Origin: Actinomycetes bacterium
GTDB taxonomy: Bacteria; Actinomycetota; Acidimicrobiia; Acidimicrobiales; Palsa-688
Reading direction: 5' to 3'
Assembly (NCBI GenBank): GCA_021821705.1
Contig: JAKACE010000083.1
Span: 1-7,445 of the forward strand
DNA: 7,445 nt
Translations under genes and position numbers: made by a program
Notes under the pieces: generated by a model
Told to the model about the DNA's origin: nothing
Databases searched by the model: none
The model's input: only the letters and a program-made list of their open reading frames with translations
Part shown: piece by piece, positions 1 to 6,434 of the stretch
Numbering within the stretch: position 1 is the first letter of the stretch
How the letters are laid out: the number at the start of each line of letters is the position of its first letter

Positions 1-1
1 G

Positions 2-796
2 CTGTTCGGCCTGGACTGCACGGTGTACATGGGCGAGGTGGACATGGCGCGCCAGGAGCTCAACGTGTTCCGCATGCGCCTGCTCGGCGCCGAGGTGCGG
101 GCCGTGACATCGGGCAGCAGGACGTTGAAGGACGCCGTAAACGAGGCACTGCGCGACTGGGTGGCGACGGTGGAGGAGACGCACTACTGCCTCGGCTCGG
201 TCATGGGGCCCCATCCGTTCCCCTGGATGGTGCGCGAGTTCCAGCGTGTCATCGGCGAGGAGGCACGCCGCCAGTGCCTGGAGATCCTTGGTCAGGACCC
301 GGACTACGTGGTGGCCTGCGCCGGCGGGGGCTCGAACGCGGCGGGCACCTTCGCCGGCTTCGTCGGCACGGCGGCGCAACTGGTCGGGGTCGAGGCCGCC
401 GGGGGTGCCGCCCTTGGGCCCGGAGGTGTGCCGGGGGTGCTGCACGGCATGCGCTCGTACCTCCTCCAAGACGAGTTCGGTCAGGTCCTGGAGGCCGATT
501 CCATATCGGCCGGACTGGACTACCCGGGCATAGGCCCCGAGCACGCCCACCTGGCCGAGACGGGGCGGGCGCGCTACTTCTCGGCCGGGGACGAAGAGGT
601 CCTCGACGCCCTGCAGTTGTTGGCCCGCACCGAGGGCATCATCCCGGCGCTCGAACCCGCTCATGCTCTGGCCTGGTTGGTCAGGGCCGCCCGCTGCGGC
701 GAGGTGCCTGCCGGATCCACGGTCCTTCTGACAATGTCGGGGCGTGGGGACAAGGACGCCGAGCAGGTTATGAAGATACTGGGAGGTCGGGCGTGA
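2..796 (+). CDS. trpB: Tryptophan synthase beta chain, C-terminal part (5' end outside window)
   Basis: TrpB is the PLP-dependent beta subunit that condenses indole with L-serine to give L-tryptophan, acting in the cytoplasm as an alpha2-beta2 complex with TrpA. The reading frame is open from base 2; 264 residues are visible of a family length near 400, so the start and the PLP lysine lie upstream. Diagnostic motifs are present: [38 protein letters not shown], the PLP-phosphate loop GGGSNA (nt 323-340), [30 protein letters not shown] with the conserved Glu near nt 632, and the C-terminal SGRGDKD (nt 737-757). One oddity is that the loop between GVEA and PGVLHG is about 7 residues shorter than in the homologues I recall. 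The stop codon overlaps the start of trpA in a GTGA junction, so the two are translationally coupled. The identification is secure. Confidence 0.97.
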   Translation: MFGLDCTVYMGEVDMARQELNVFRMRLLGAEVRAVTSGSRTLKDAVNEALRDWVATVEETHYCLGSVMGPHPFPWMVREFQRVIGEEARRQCLEILGQDPDYVVACAGGGSNAAGTFAGFVGTAAQLVGVEAAGGAALGPGGVPGVLHGMRSYLLQDEFGQVLEADSISAGLDYPGIGPEHAHLAETGRARYFSAGDEEVLDALQLLARTEGIIPALEPAHALAWLVRAARCGEVPAGSTVLLTMSGRGDKDAEQVMKILGGRA

Positions 797-1611
797 GCGG
801 GGCTCCGGCAGCGGGCCGGACGGCGACGACCGCCAGGGGGGTGGCACTGGAGGAGCACCTGCGCCGGGCTTCGGCAGGCGGCCGCAAGTTGCTCGTGCCC
901 TACGTGACAGGCGGACTGCGTGACGACTGGACAGAGCTGCTGGCGGCCATGGTGGCCGCAGGTGCCGACGCCGTGGAGGTCGGCCTGCCGTTCTCGGACC
1001 CCATGATGGACGGCCCGACCATCCAGGAGGCGTCGACGGTGGCGCTCGGCCGGGGCACCACTCCGTCCTCGGTCGCAGCCGAGCTGCGTGCTACCGACGT
1101 GGGCGTGCCGCTGGTGGTGATGACGTACGCCAACCTGGTGCTGAGAGCGGGCACCAGGCGCTTCGCCAGCGAGATGGCAGCCGCCGGGGTGAGGGGGGCC
1201 ATCGTGCCGGACCTGCCGCTCGAAGAGTCGGCTGAGTGGGAGGCCGACGCCGCCGCCGAGGGGGTGGAGACGGTGCTGCTCGCTGCCCCGGTCACTCCCG
1301 ACGACCGTCTGGCGCGCCTTTGCGCACGCTCGCACGGGTTCGTCTATGGCGTCAACCTGATGGGTGTCACCGGTGAGCGCCACGATCTGGCGGCGAGCTC
1401 GGCTGTCCTAGCCGGCCGGCTCAAGGCCCACACCGACAAGCCGGTCATCATGGGCTTCGGGATTTCGGCTCCCGAGCAGGCTGTCGCCGCCGCCCATCCG
1501 GCCGATGGCGTGGTGGTGGCCTCCGCCCTCATGCGTATGGCCCTGGACGGTGCCAGCCCCGAGCAGGTCGGCCGGCGGGTGGGTGAGTTCAGGGCGGCTC
1601 TGGACGCCTGA
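793..1611 (+). CDS. trpA: Tryptophan synthase alpha chain
   Basis: TrpA cleaves indole-3-glycerol phosphate to indole and glyceraldehyde 3-phosphate and channels the indole to TrpB. The GTG start at 793 gives 272 residues and has a good ribosome binding site, GGGAGGT at 781-787, five bases upstream; it overlaps the trpB stop (GTGA). A second in-frame GTG at 841 would give 256 residues and an N terminus closer to E. coli TrpA, but its G-run sits directly against the codon, so 793 is preferred. The TIM-barrel motifs are clear: [14 protein letters not shown] and DGPTIQ, with the two catalytic acids as Glu62 and Asp73, then [31 protein letters not shown] and a phosphate-binding GVVVASAL. In the last motif Ala replaces the Gly usual before the conserved Ser. 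The opening motif reads YVTGGL rather than the common FVTLGDP. This is probably the last gene of a trp operon. Confidence 0.96.
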   Translation: MSGAPAAGRTATTARGVALEEHLRRASAGGRKLLVPYVTGGLRDDWTELLAAMVAAGADAVEVGLPFSDPMMDGPTIQEASTVALGRGTTPSSVAAELRATDVGVPLVVMTYANLVLRAGTRRFASEMAAAGVRGAIVPDLPLEESAEWEADAAAEGVETVLLAAPVTPDDRLARLCARSHGFVYGVNLMGVTGERHDLAASSAVLAGRLKAHTDKPVIMGFGISAPEQAVAAAHPADGVVVASALMRMALDGASPEQVGRRVGEFRAALDA

Positions 1612-1663
1612 GGCGCCCACCGTCCGTCACGCCCGGCTCGTAGGGGGAGACCCGGGGCGGATC

Positions 1664-1691
1664 TTCCCCCAGCTGCGGACTGGCTGGGGAA
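1664..1691 (+). terminator. Possible hairpin terminator after trpA
   Basis: A 7-bp stem pairs 1667-1673 (CCCCAGC) with 1683-1689 (GCTGGGG) around a 9-base loop, and flanking TT and AA can extend it across one bulged C. It lies about 55 bases after the trpA stop. There is no following T-run, so a classical intrinsic terminator is not shown. The left arm can also pair with a different right arm at 1698-1706, so the structure may be regulatory instead. Confidence 0.3.
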
Positions 1692-1721
1692 CGACCCGGG
1701 GAAGATAGCGGGGAAGCCGCT
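1686..1721 (+). repeat. Three GGGGAA motifs at 12-bp spacing
   Basis: GGGGAA begins at 1686, 1698 and 1710, so the unit recurs every 12 bases; positions between the motifs are not conserved. An inverted copy (TTCCCC) lies at 1664-1669. A small direct-repeat array ahead of a cluster encoding a DNA-binding protein could be an operator, but three copies of six bases in GC-rich DNA could also arise by chance. Confidence 0.5.
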
Positions 1722-1737
1722 CGCGCAGTTGACGGGC

Positions 1738-2493
1738 ATGACAACCCTTCACCCGATGAGCGGCCTCCTCGACGGCCTGAGCGGGGAATGGCAGGCCCTC
1801 TTGCGGGCTCCAGGTGCGGCGGCCGAGGCGGCCAGGCTCGCCGAGCTGGAGCCGGCGCTCGCCCGGGGCGGGATGGCCGGGGCCGTGGCCGCCTTGACCT
1901 GGTGCTCCTACCGTCCTGTGGGCGACGGCGGCCAGGTCCTCTCCGCTCTGCTGCGCCAAGCCGCCTCCCCGCTCGCCGCCAGAGCGCTGCTGCAGGCCCT
2001 GCTGCCGAGGCTGGCCGTTGAGAACGTCTACACCCCCACCTACGGGCACCAGCTCGACGAGCACTGGCAGTCTCCTACCGACACCGCCGCAGATCTTGTG
2101 GCTGAGTGCTTCGCCGCCATCAAGCGCCACGCCGGTGAGGACCGCCACGACGTCGACCGCCTGCTGGTCGGGCAGGCCGCCAGGCGCTTGCGCACGGCGC
2201 GACAGGCGCGCCGCCGCCAGCTCGCCCGCACGACGGCCCTGGGCCCCTCTCACGCCTCACGGGCGGCCAGGGGCCTGCACGACGCCCGCACGACAGCGGA
2301 GCGGGTGGCTCAGGTGCTCGTGGAGGCGGTGCAAGGAGGCCGGATCGCCCCCGCTCAGGCCAGCCTCGTGTACGCCGCCAGGGTCAAAGGGGTACCCGCC
2401 AGCGAAGTCGGGCGCTGCCACGGGATGGCGCCCCGGGCGATCTACTACGCCCTGGAGCGCGCCGAGCAGCGCCTGGTCGGGAGCCTGGCGTGA
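1738..2493 (+). CDS. Sigma-70-like / helix-turn-helix protein of the secretion-like cluster
   Basis: The product is 251 residues, soluble, and rich in Ala, Arg and Leu, with no signal peptide or membrane segment. The middle (about residues 75-165) is helical and ends in a basic stretch, RRLRTARQARRRQLAR. The C terminus (about 190-250) looks like a sigma region 4-type helix-turn-helix: helices around LVEAVQGG and ASLVYAARVKG, then a turn at GVPASEVGRCHGM and a recognition-helix-like IYYALERAEQRL. This resembles poorly characterised actinobacterial sigma-like proteins found beside TraG-type genes; that likeness is from memory of the family style. The likely role is transcriptional control of its own cluster, which is inference. 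ATG 1738 was chosen; TTG 1729 in the same frame is possible and neither has a strong ribosome binding site. The gene ends in a GTGA overlap with the coupling ATPase gene. Confidence 0.75.
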   Translation: MTTLHPMSGLLDGLSGEWQALLRAPGAAAEAARLAELEPALARGGMAGAVAALTWCSYRPVGDGGQVLSALLRQAASPLAARALLQALLPRLAVENVYTPTYGHQLDEHWQSPTDTAADLVAECFAAIKRHAGEDRHDVDRLLVGQAARRLRTARQARRRQLARTTALGPSHASRAARGLHDARTTAERVAQVLVEAVQGGRIAPAQASLVYAARVKGVPASEVGRCHGMAPRAIYYALERAEQRLVGSLA

Positions 2494-4595
2494 GGGCGGC
2501 ACGGCACCGGCGGCAGGCCCTGGAGGGCAGGTGGGCTCCCTCGGGGCTTGTCGGGCCGGTCCGTCCCGGAGCCGCCGCGGCCGGTGGCCCGCTGGGAGCC
2601 GTGCGGGCCCGTCCGGGGGCGGTGGAGCTCGGTTTGGTGGCCGGCGTGGCGCTGCTGGCGGACCTGGTACTGGCGGCCACGCTGCCTGGCGTCGTGGTGG
2701 GGCGGCGCTGGGAGTGGCCACCGGCCTCGGACCTGCTGGCATCGGCCGTAGGGCCGTTGCTCGACCCCTCGCGTCCCTGCGCCGCCTGGCCCGCCGGGCA
2801 GCGGGCCCAGCTGGCGGGCCCTGTTGCGTACTGGGTGTGCCTCGGCTCGGTGCTCATCGGTGAGGCGGTGGTTGCCGGCGCCTGCGCCTGGCGCCTGCTG
2901 GCTCCAGGGCGCCGAGGGGCCGCCGCGGTGCGGTTCCCGGGGGCGCCGAGGGGGCCTCGCGCTCGTATTGCCGCGTCCGGAGGGGGAGATGGTGCCAGGC
3001 GGCCGGGCGGGCTCGCCATGGGGGCCGGGAGGCGGCGCCTATGGGTGCTCTACGGCCTGGGCCAGAGGGGCCCGGCTGACCGGCGCAACCGTCATGGCTT
3101 CGCCGGCCTCGGCCAGCTGCGTGCAGAGGCGTCCCTGGGGGCGGCTCGGAGACGGGCCACGCAGACCCGGCCGTCCCTGGCCCGTTCCTCGCCGGCCCGC
3201 AAGCTCGCCGGCGAAGACGTCGGTTACCCGCTGGGCCGGGTGGAGGGCACTGGGATGCAGTTGGTGGCCCACTGGGAAGCCTCGTTGCGCCTGGTGGCGC
3301 CCCCCGGGGAGGGCAAGACCTTCCGTGCCCTGGCCCCGGTGCTGCGCCAGCACCCCGGCCCGGCATTGGCCACCTCGACCAAGGCCGACCTCTACGAGCT
3401 CACGGCGGCGGCCCGGGAGCGCCGGGGCCCCGTAGTGGCGCTGGACCCGGACCGGCTGGTACCAGCGGCGCCGCCCGTGCGATGGTCGCCGGTAGCAGGC
3501 TGCGAGCGCAGCGAGGTGGCGGAGCGGCGGGCGGCCGCTCTGGTGGCGGCGACGGGGGATGACGGGGACGTGCAAAACGGCGGCTTCTTCCGCGACTCCG
3601 CCCGGGACCTGCTCAAGGCCTACCTCCACGCCGCCAGCCTGGAGGGCTTCGACATGCGCACCGTGCTCGAGTGGTCGCGCCGGCCGGACGACCCGACACC
3701 CTCGGAGGTGCTGGCGTCCTCGCCGTTCGCCGCCCCGGGTTGGGCCGACCTGGTGGAGCTGCACACCGGCGGTGCGGCGGAGACGACCTCGGGTGTGCTG
3801 CGTTACGTGGGTCGGGCCCTCGCCTGCTTCAGCCACCGGGCCGTTGTCGATGCCTGCTGCCCTGCCCCCGGTGAGGAGACCGAGGTCGCCGAGCTGCTGC
3901 GTGCCAACGGGACCGTGTTCCTGCTCGGCAAGGGCTCACGGCTGGCGGCGGTGGCACCGCTCGTGACCGCGTTCGCAGACGAGGTGTTCGACTGCGCCGA
4001 GCGCCTGGCCGCGGCCATGCCCGGGCGCCGGCTCGACCCACCACTGCTCGGCCTGCTCGACGAGGCCCCGAGCATCGCCCCGCTCCCGTCCCTACCGGAA
4101 CTGCTGGCAGACGGACGCGGGCGAGGCATCGTCGTCGTCTATGCCATGCAGTCCTTCTCGCAGGCCGTGACCCGCTGGGGGGCGAGCAGGGCCGAGACGA
4201 TGGCCAACGCCACGTCCATCACGGTCGTGCTAGGTGGGTTGACATCCGCATCGGACCTGGGCGAGCTGGAGCGCCTCTGCGGCCAGCGTCGGGTGCGCAG
4301 GGTCGCCGTCCAGCAGGGCAGTCGGGGCCGCAACGGTTCGCCCGGCTCGACCACCCTCAGTTGGGAGAGCGAGCCCGTACTGCGGGCGGACCAGCTGCGC
4401 ACCCTGCCGTCCGGGGTCGGGCTCGTGCTGTGGGGCCGTTTGCCCCCGGTCCTGGCCCGCCTGCCCCTTCTCTCGGAGACGCCGGAGTGGCCCGTGATCA
4501 GGGAAGAAGAGCGGGCCACCAGGCTGGCCAATGACATGGCGCGCTGCTCAGGGGCGCCCATCGGACCGAAGTACTCGAAAGGACACTCACGGTGA
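2490..4595 (+). CDS. TraG/VirD4-type coupling ATPase (type IV secretion-like)
   Basis: This 701-residue membrane ATPase belongs to the TraG/TraD/VirD4 group, whose members dock DNA or protein substrates at a type IV secretion channel and power their transfer. Two hydrophobic helices (about residues 44-71 and 108-137) anchor the N terminus. A Gly/Arg-rich segment (about 138-200) follows, then HGFAGLGQLRAE. The Walker A is APPGEGKT (270-277, Lys276), with Ala where Gly is usual. Next comes the family motif ATSTKADLYELTAAA...GPVVALDP, a variable all-alpha region (about 345-460), Walker B LLGLLDEA (Asp524, Glu525) followed by SIAPLPSLPELLADGRGRGI, and the motif YAMQSFSQ (Gln554). The DEA...LP..LADGRG.GI block is typical of the TraM-recognition domain. 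The GTG start has GGGAG at 2479-2483 and overlaps the previous stop; the 3' end overlaps the next gene. No relaxase is visible nearby, so the substrate is unknown. Confidence 0.9.
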   Translation: MRAARHRRQALEGRWAPSGLVGPVRPGAAAAGGPLGAVRARPGAVELGLVAGVALLADLVLAATLPGVVVGRRWEWPPASDLLASAVGPLLDPSRPCAAWPAGQRAQLAGPVAYWVCLGSVLIGEAVVAGACAWRLLAPGRRGAAAVRFPGAPRGPRARIAASGGGDGARRPGGLAMGAGRRRLWVLYGLGQRGPADRRNRHGFAGLGQLRAEASLGAARRRATQTRPSLARSSPARKLAGEDVGYPLGRVEGTGMQLVAHWEASLRLVAPPGEGKTFRALAPVLRQHPGPALATSTKADLYELTAAARERRGPVVALDPDRLVPAAPPVRWSPVAGCERSEVAERRAAALVAATGDDGDVQNGGFFRDSARDLLKAYLHAASLEGFDMRTVLEWSRRPDDPTPSEVLASSPFAAPGWADLVELHTGGAAETTSGVLRYVGRALACFSHRAVVDACCPAPGEETEVAELLRANGTVFLLGKGSRLAAVAPLVTAFADEVFDCAERLAAAMPGRRLDPPLLGLLDEAPSIAPLPSLPELLADGRGRGIVVVYAMQSFSQAVTRWGASRAETMANATSITVVLGGLTSASDLGELERLCGQRRVRRVAVQQGSRGRNGSPGSTTLSWESEPVLRADQLRTLPSGVGLVLWGRLPPVLARLPLLSETPEWPVIREEERATRLANDMARCSGAPIGPKYSKGHSR

Positions 4596-5545
4596 AAAGC
4601 TGCCCTCCCTACCGGCCCCTTCGCGGCTCGCAGCCGCCCCACTTCGTCGACCGCGCCGAAGCCGGTCAAATCGACGGCCAGGGTGTCCTGGCGTCTGTCG
4701 TGGCTGCCCTCGCAAACGGTCCCGCGGACCCCCGCACTCACCGGCTGCTCGTCGGCGGCCCGGCCCTGGGCAAGACGGCATTGCTGCGCTCGGCCGCAGC
4801 CGAGGCGCGTCGCCGTCTCGGGTGGGCGGTGGTGTTCCATAGCTGCAGGGCCAAACAACGGGCCTTGGGCACGGTGGTGGCCGAGGCAATGGCCTCGATG
4901 GCTCGGCAATGGCCCCAGTACCAGGCGCTGATGGGCGAGGCCGTACTGCACCCCAGGCTCGGCGGCATGGCCAGGGGTGCCAGGCTGGCCCACCCGGCCG
5001 GCCGGGGCGTCGTGGCCGTCCCCGGGGCCGTGGAGGGGCTGGCCGAAGCCAGTTGGGCCGAGCTGCGCATGGCCCTTCACCTGGCCGGCCGCTTCGCGTC
5101 GAGCATCGGGCGCGGCCTGCTCGTTGTCGCCGACGACGTCGACGCTCTCATACCTGGTGAGGCCGAGGCATTCGGGTGGCTCTCGCGCAGCCTGGCCGGC
5201 GAAGGCCTGCCGGTGTCGCTGCTGCTGAGCTGTAAGCCCCCACTCGCCGAGCATGTCGCCCGTTCGGGCAACTACGGCGCCACCCTGTGGGTGAGCCGGC
5301 TCGGGCCCATGGGTTTCGACGACGTTGCCGAGGCGCTGGCCGTGCCGGCGGCGGAGCGTGGTGTCGTCTTCGCCCCCGAGGCGCTCGAACTGGCTCATCG
5401 CTCCAGCTGCGGTGAGCCGCTCGAAGTCCAGCGGCTGGGCTTCGGTGCGTGGTCGACGGCCGCCGGCCCTCACCTCATAACTGTCGAGGACGTGGCCAGC
5501 ACCGCCGGGGCGCGTGCCGGCAACGGCATGGCCGTCGCGTGCTGA
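4592..5545 (+). CDS. AAA+ ATPase, Orc/Cdc6- or archaeal-ATPase-like
   Basis: The product is a 317-residue soluble P-loop ATPase. The GTG start at 4592 overlaps the previous stop (GTGA) and has a good ribosome binding site, GAAAGGA at 4577-4583, eight bases upstream. Domains in order: FVDRAEAGQI near residue 18 (an 'R-E-x-E-L'-like entry motif), Walker A GGPALGKT (55-62, Lys61), a long insert (about 95-150) with PGAVEGL, Walker B LLVVADDVDAL (Asp181, Asp182), sensor-1-like SLLLSCKPPL (209-218), then a lid region with FAPEALELAHRSSCGEPLEVQRLGFGAW, which matches the 'PEAL..a...GyP...Q..g...W' pattern of Orc/MoxR/archaeal-type AAA proteins. Its position directly after the coupling ATPase suggests it works with it, for example in substrate recruitment or energising; this is inference. 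The catalytic signature is intact. A STAND or NTPase-type regulator is the main alternative. Confidence 0.85.
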   Translation: MKSCPPYRPLRGSQPPHFVDRAEAGQIDGQGVLASVVAALANGPADPRTHRLLVGGPALGKTALLRSAAAEARRRLGWAVVFHSCRAKQRALGTVVAEAMASMARQWPQYQALMGEAVLHPRLGGMARGARLAHPAGRGVVAVPGAVEGLAEASWAELRMALHLAGRFASSIGRGLLVVADDVDALIPGEAEAFGWLSRSLAGEGLPVSLLLSCKPPLAEHVARSGNYGATLWVSRLGPMGFDDVAEALAVPAAERGVVFAPEALELAHRSSCGEPLEVQRLGFGAWSTAAGPHLITVEDVASTAGARAGNGMAVAC

Positions 5546-5582
5546 TGCCGTCGGCGCCTCCTCGCTCGGGCGGTTCGTTACT

Positions 5583-6290
5583 GTGTTGGGCGTGCACAAC
5601 AGCTACGTCGACCGCATCGGCGCGGCCACCGAGAGGTTGCTCGCCACCGTCAGAGGGCTCGACGACGTGGCCATCAGCGCCCCGAGCTTGCTGCCGGGCT
5701 GGGACCGCGCCATGGTCGTGACCCACCTGGCTGCCAACGCCGACGGGGTGCGAAGGGCCGTGGAGGCGGCTTCGAGGGGTGTAGTGGGAGACGTCTACCC
5801 CGGGGGGCGCGCCGCCCGTGACGCGGAGATCGAGGCGGGCCGTGGCGCCCGAGCCGAGCAGGCCGAGCAGGCTCTCGAAGCCGCCTGCCAGCGCCTGGCC
5901 GAGGCCCTCGGTTCGGCTCCGGACAGCACCTGGCTGGCTCCGGCCAACAGCCCGCGGGGCGAGGTTCAGGTGGGCCCGGGGCTGGTGGTGGCCAGGCTGC
6001 GAGAAGTCGAAGTGCACCACGTGGATCTCGGGTGCGGGTACGGTCCCCGAGACTGGCCCTTCGGTTGGGTCATGGAGGAGATGGACCGGGCAATGCTCGA
6101 CCTCCCGGCCAGGCTCCCGCCGGATATCGCCATCGTGATCACGGCCACGGATGCCGAGCAGCACTGGGTCGCCGGTAGCGGTGAGGCCATGGAGGTGTCT
6201 GGCCCGCTGTGTGACATTTTCGCATGGGTCACCGGGCGTGCCACCATGGTGGCCGGCAGGGAGGCTCCGGTCCTCGCACCCTGGCGCTGA
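5583..6290 (+). CDS. Mycothiol-dependent maleylpyruvate isomerase family protein
   Basis: The product is about 235 residues, the usual length for this DinB-like metalloenzyme family. Members use mycothiol and a zinc ion; the founding enzyme isomerises maleylpyruvate to fumarylpyruvate in the gentisate pathway, but many paralogues have unknown substrates. The N-terminal four-helix part shows ERLLATVRGLDD, LLPGWDRAMVVTHLAANADG and the motif ARLREVEVHHVDLG. His48, Glu141 and His145 (numbered from GTG 5583) match the zinc triad His52/Glu144/His148 described for the Corynebacterium enzyme. A C-terminal SCP2-like part ends with FAWVTGRATMVAGREAPVLAPW. The true start is unclear: GTG 5583, TTG 5586 and GTG 5592 are all in frame and none has a strong ribosome binding site; the frame is open further up to 5514, inside the previous gene. 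It lies 37 bases after the AAA+ gene, so it may be cotranscribed. The substrate is unknown; mycothiol use implies an actinobacterial host. Confidence 0.88.
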   Translation: MLGVHNSYVDRIGAATERLLATVRGLDDVAISAPSLLPGWDRAMVVTHLAANADGVRRAVEAASRGVVGDVYPGGRAARDAEIEAGRGARAEQAEQALEAACQRLAEALGSAPDSTWLAPANSPRGEVQVGPGLVVARLREVEVHHVDLGCGYGPRDWPFGWVMEEMDRAMLDLPARLPPDIAIVITATDAEQHWVAGSGEAMEVSGPLCDIFAWVTGRATMVAGREAPVLAPWR

Positions 6291-6299
6291 CGTCGCGAC

Positions 6300-6315
6300 G
6301 GCGCCGAGCGGCGCC
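6300..6315 (+). terminator. GC-rich hairpin after the isomerase-family gene
   Basis: Two GGCGCC arms (6300-6305 and 6310-6315) flank a GAGC loop ten bases after the stop codon. CGACG at 6296-6300 can alternatively pair with CGTCG at 6324-6328. No immediate T-run follows, although the next 80 bases are T-rich. It could slow or end transcription before the next gene; evidence is weak. Confidence 0.3.
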
Positions 6316-6320
6316 CGGGG

Positions 6321-6405
6321 GCTCGTCGTTGTAGCAGTTCGGTCTGCAGTTGTTGCTGTTGCTTCTGTAGTTGTTGGGCAGCTGTTCAGTTCCTTGTTGT
6401 TCCTG
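6321..6405 (+). other. T-rich, A-poor non-coding tract with GTT-like repeats
   Basis: By direct count positions 6321-6400 contain 34 T and 6 A, in contrast to the GC-rich surroundings, with imperfect repeats of GTT and TTG (for example around 6350-6376 and 6393-6400). The stretch lies upstream of the membrane protein gene and would form an unstructured, U-rich leader if transcribed. I see no clear -35/-10 pair in it. Its role is unknown. Confidence 0.5.
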
Positions 6406-6434
6406 CGACAGACGGAAGGGGAGCCGGGGGCCGC

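Larger units (their letters stand above)
1612..1737 (+). promoter_or_regulatory. Repeat-rich junction between trpA and the secretion-like cluster
   Basis: This 126-base non-coding stretch separates trpA from the next cluster. It contains GGGGAA three times at exactly 12-bp intervals (starts 1686, 1698, 1710), a 9-bp direct repeat GACCCGGGG at 1649-1657 and 1693-1701, and a perfect 9-bp inverted repeat (1661-1669 with 1698-1706). I infer an operator or promoter region for the downstream genes, possibly combined with trpA termination. No convincing -35/-10 pair was found. The TTGACG at 1729-1734 is too close to the start codon to serve its own gene. Confidence 0.45.

Noticed and set aside
274..792. 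Upstream extension of the trpA frame
   Set aside because: The extension overlaps trpB in another frame and is Arg/Gly-rich; trpA homology starts only after the GTG at 793, which has its own ribosome binding site.
1729..1734. TTGACG as a -35 box
   Set aside because: A matching -10 would fall inside the gene and nothing like one is present at the right spacing.
2018..2863. 281-codon + strand frame overlapping the HTH and coupling ATPase genes
   Set aside because: The translation is Ser/Pro/Arg/Gly-rich without motifs and conflicts with two coupled genes.
4139..5599. 486-codon open frame on the minus strand
   Set aside because: It is antisense to the Walker-motif-bearing ATPase genes; no family signature is seen in its translation.
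5545..5721. ATG overlapping the AAA+ stop (TGATG) as start of the next gene
   Set aside because: It is in a different frame from the isomerase homology and gives only a short Ser/Arg-rich peptide.
6240..6253. Perfect 14-bp palindrome GCCACCATGGTGGC
   Set aside because: It lies inside coding sequence near the end of the isomerase-family gene and is explained by the codons there; no partner copies were seen.
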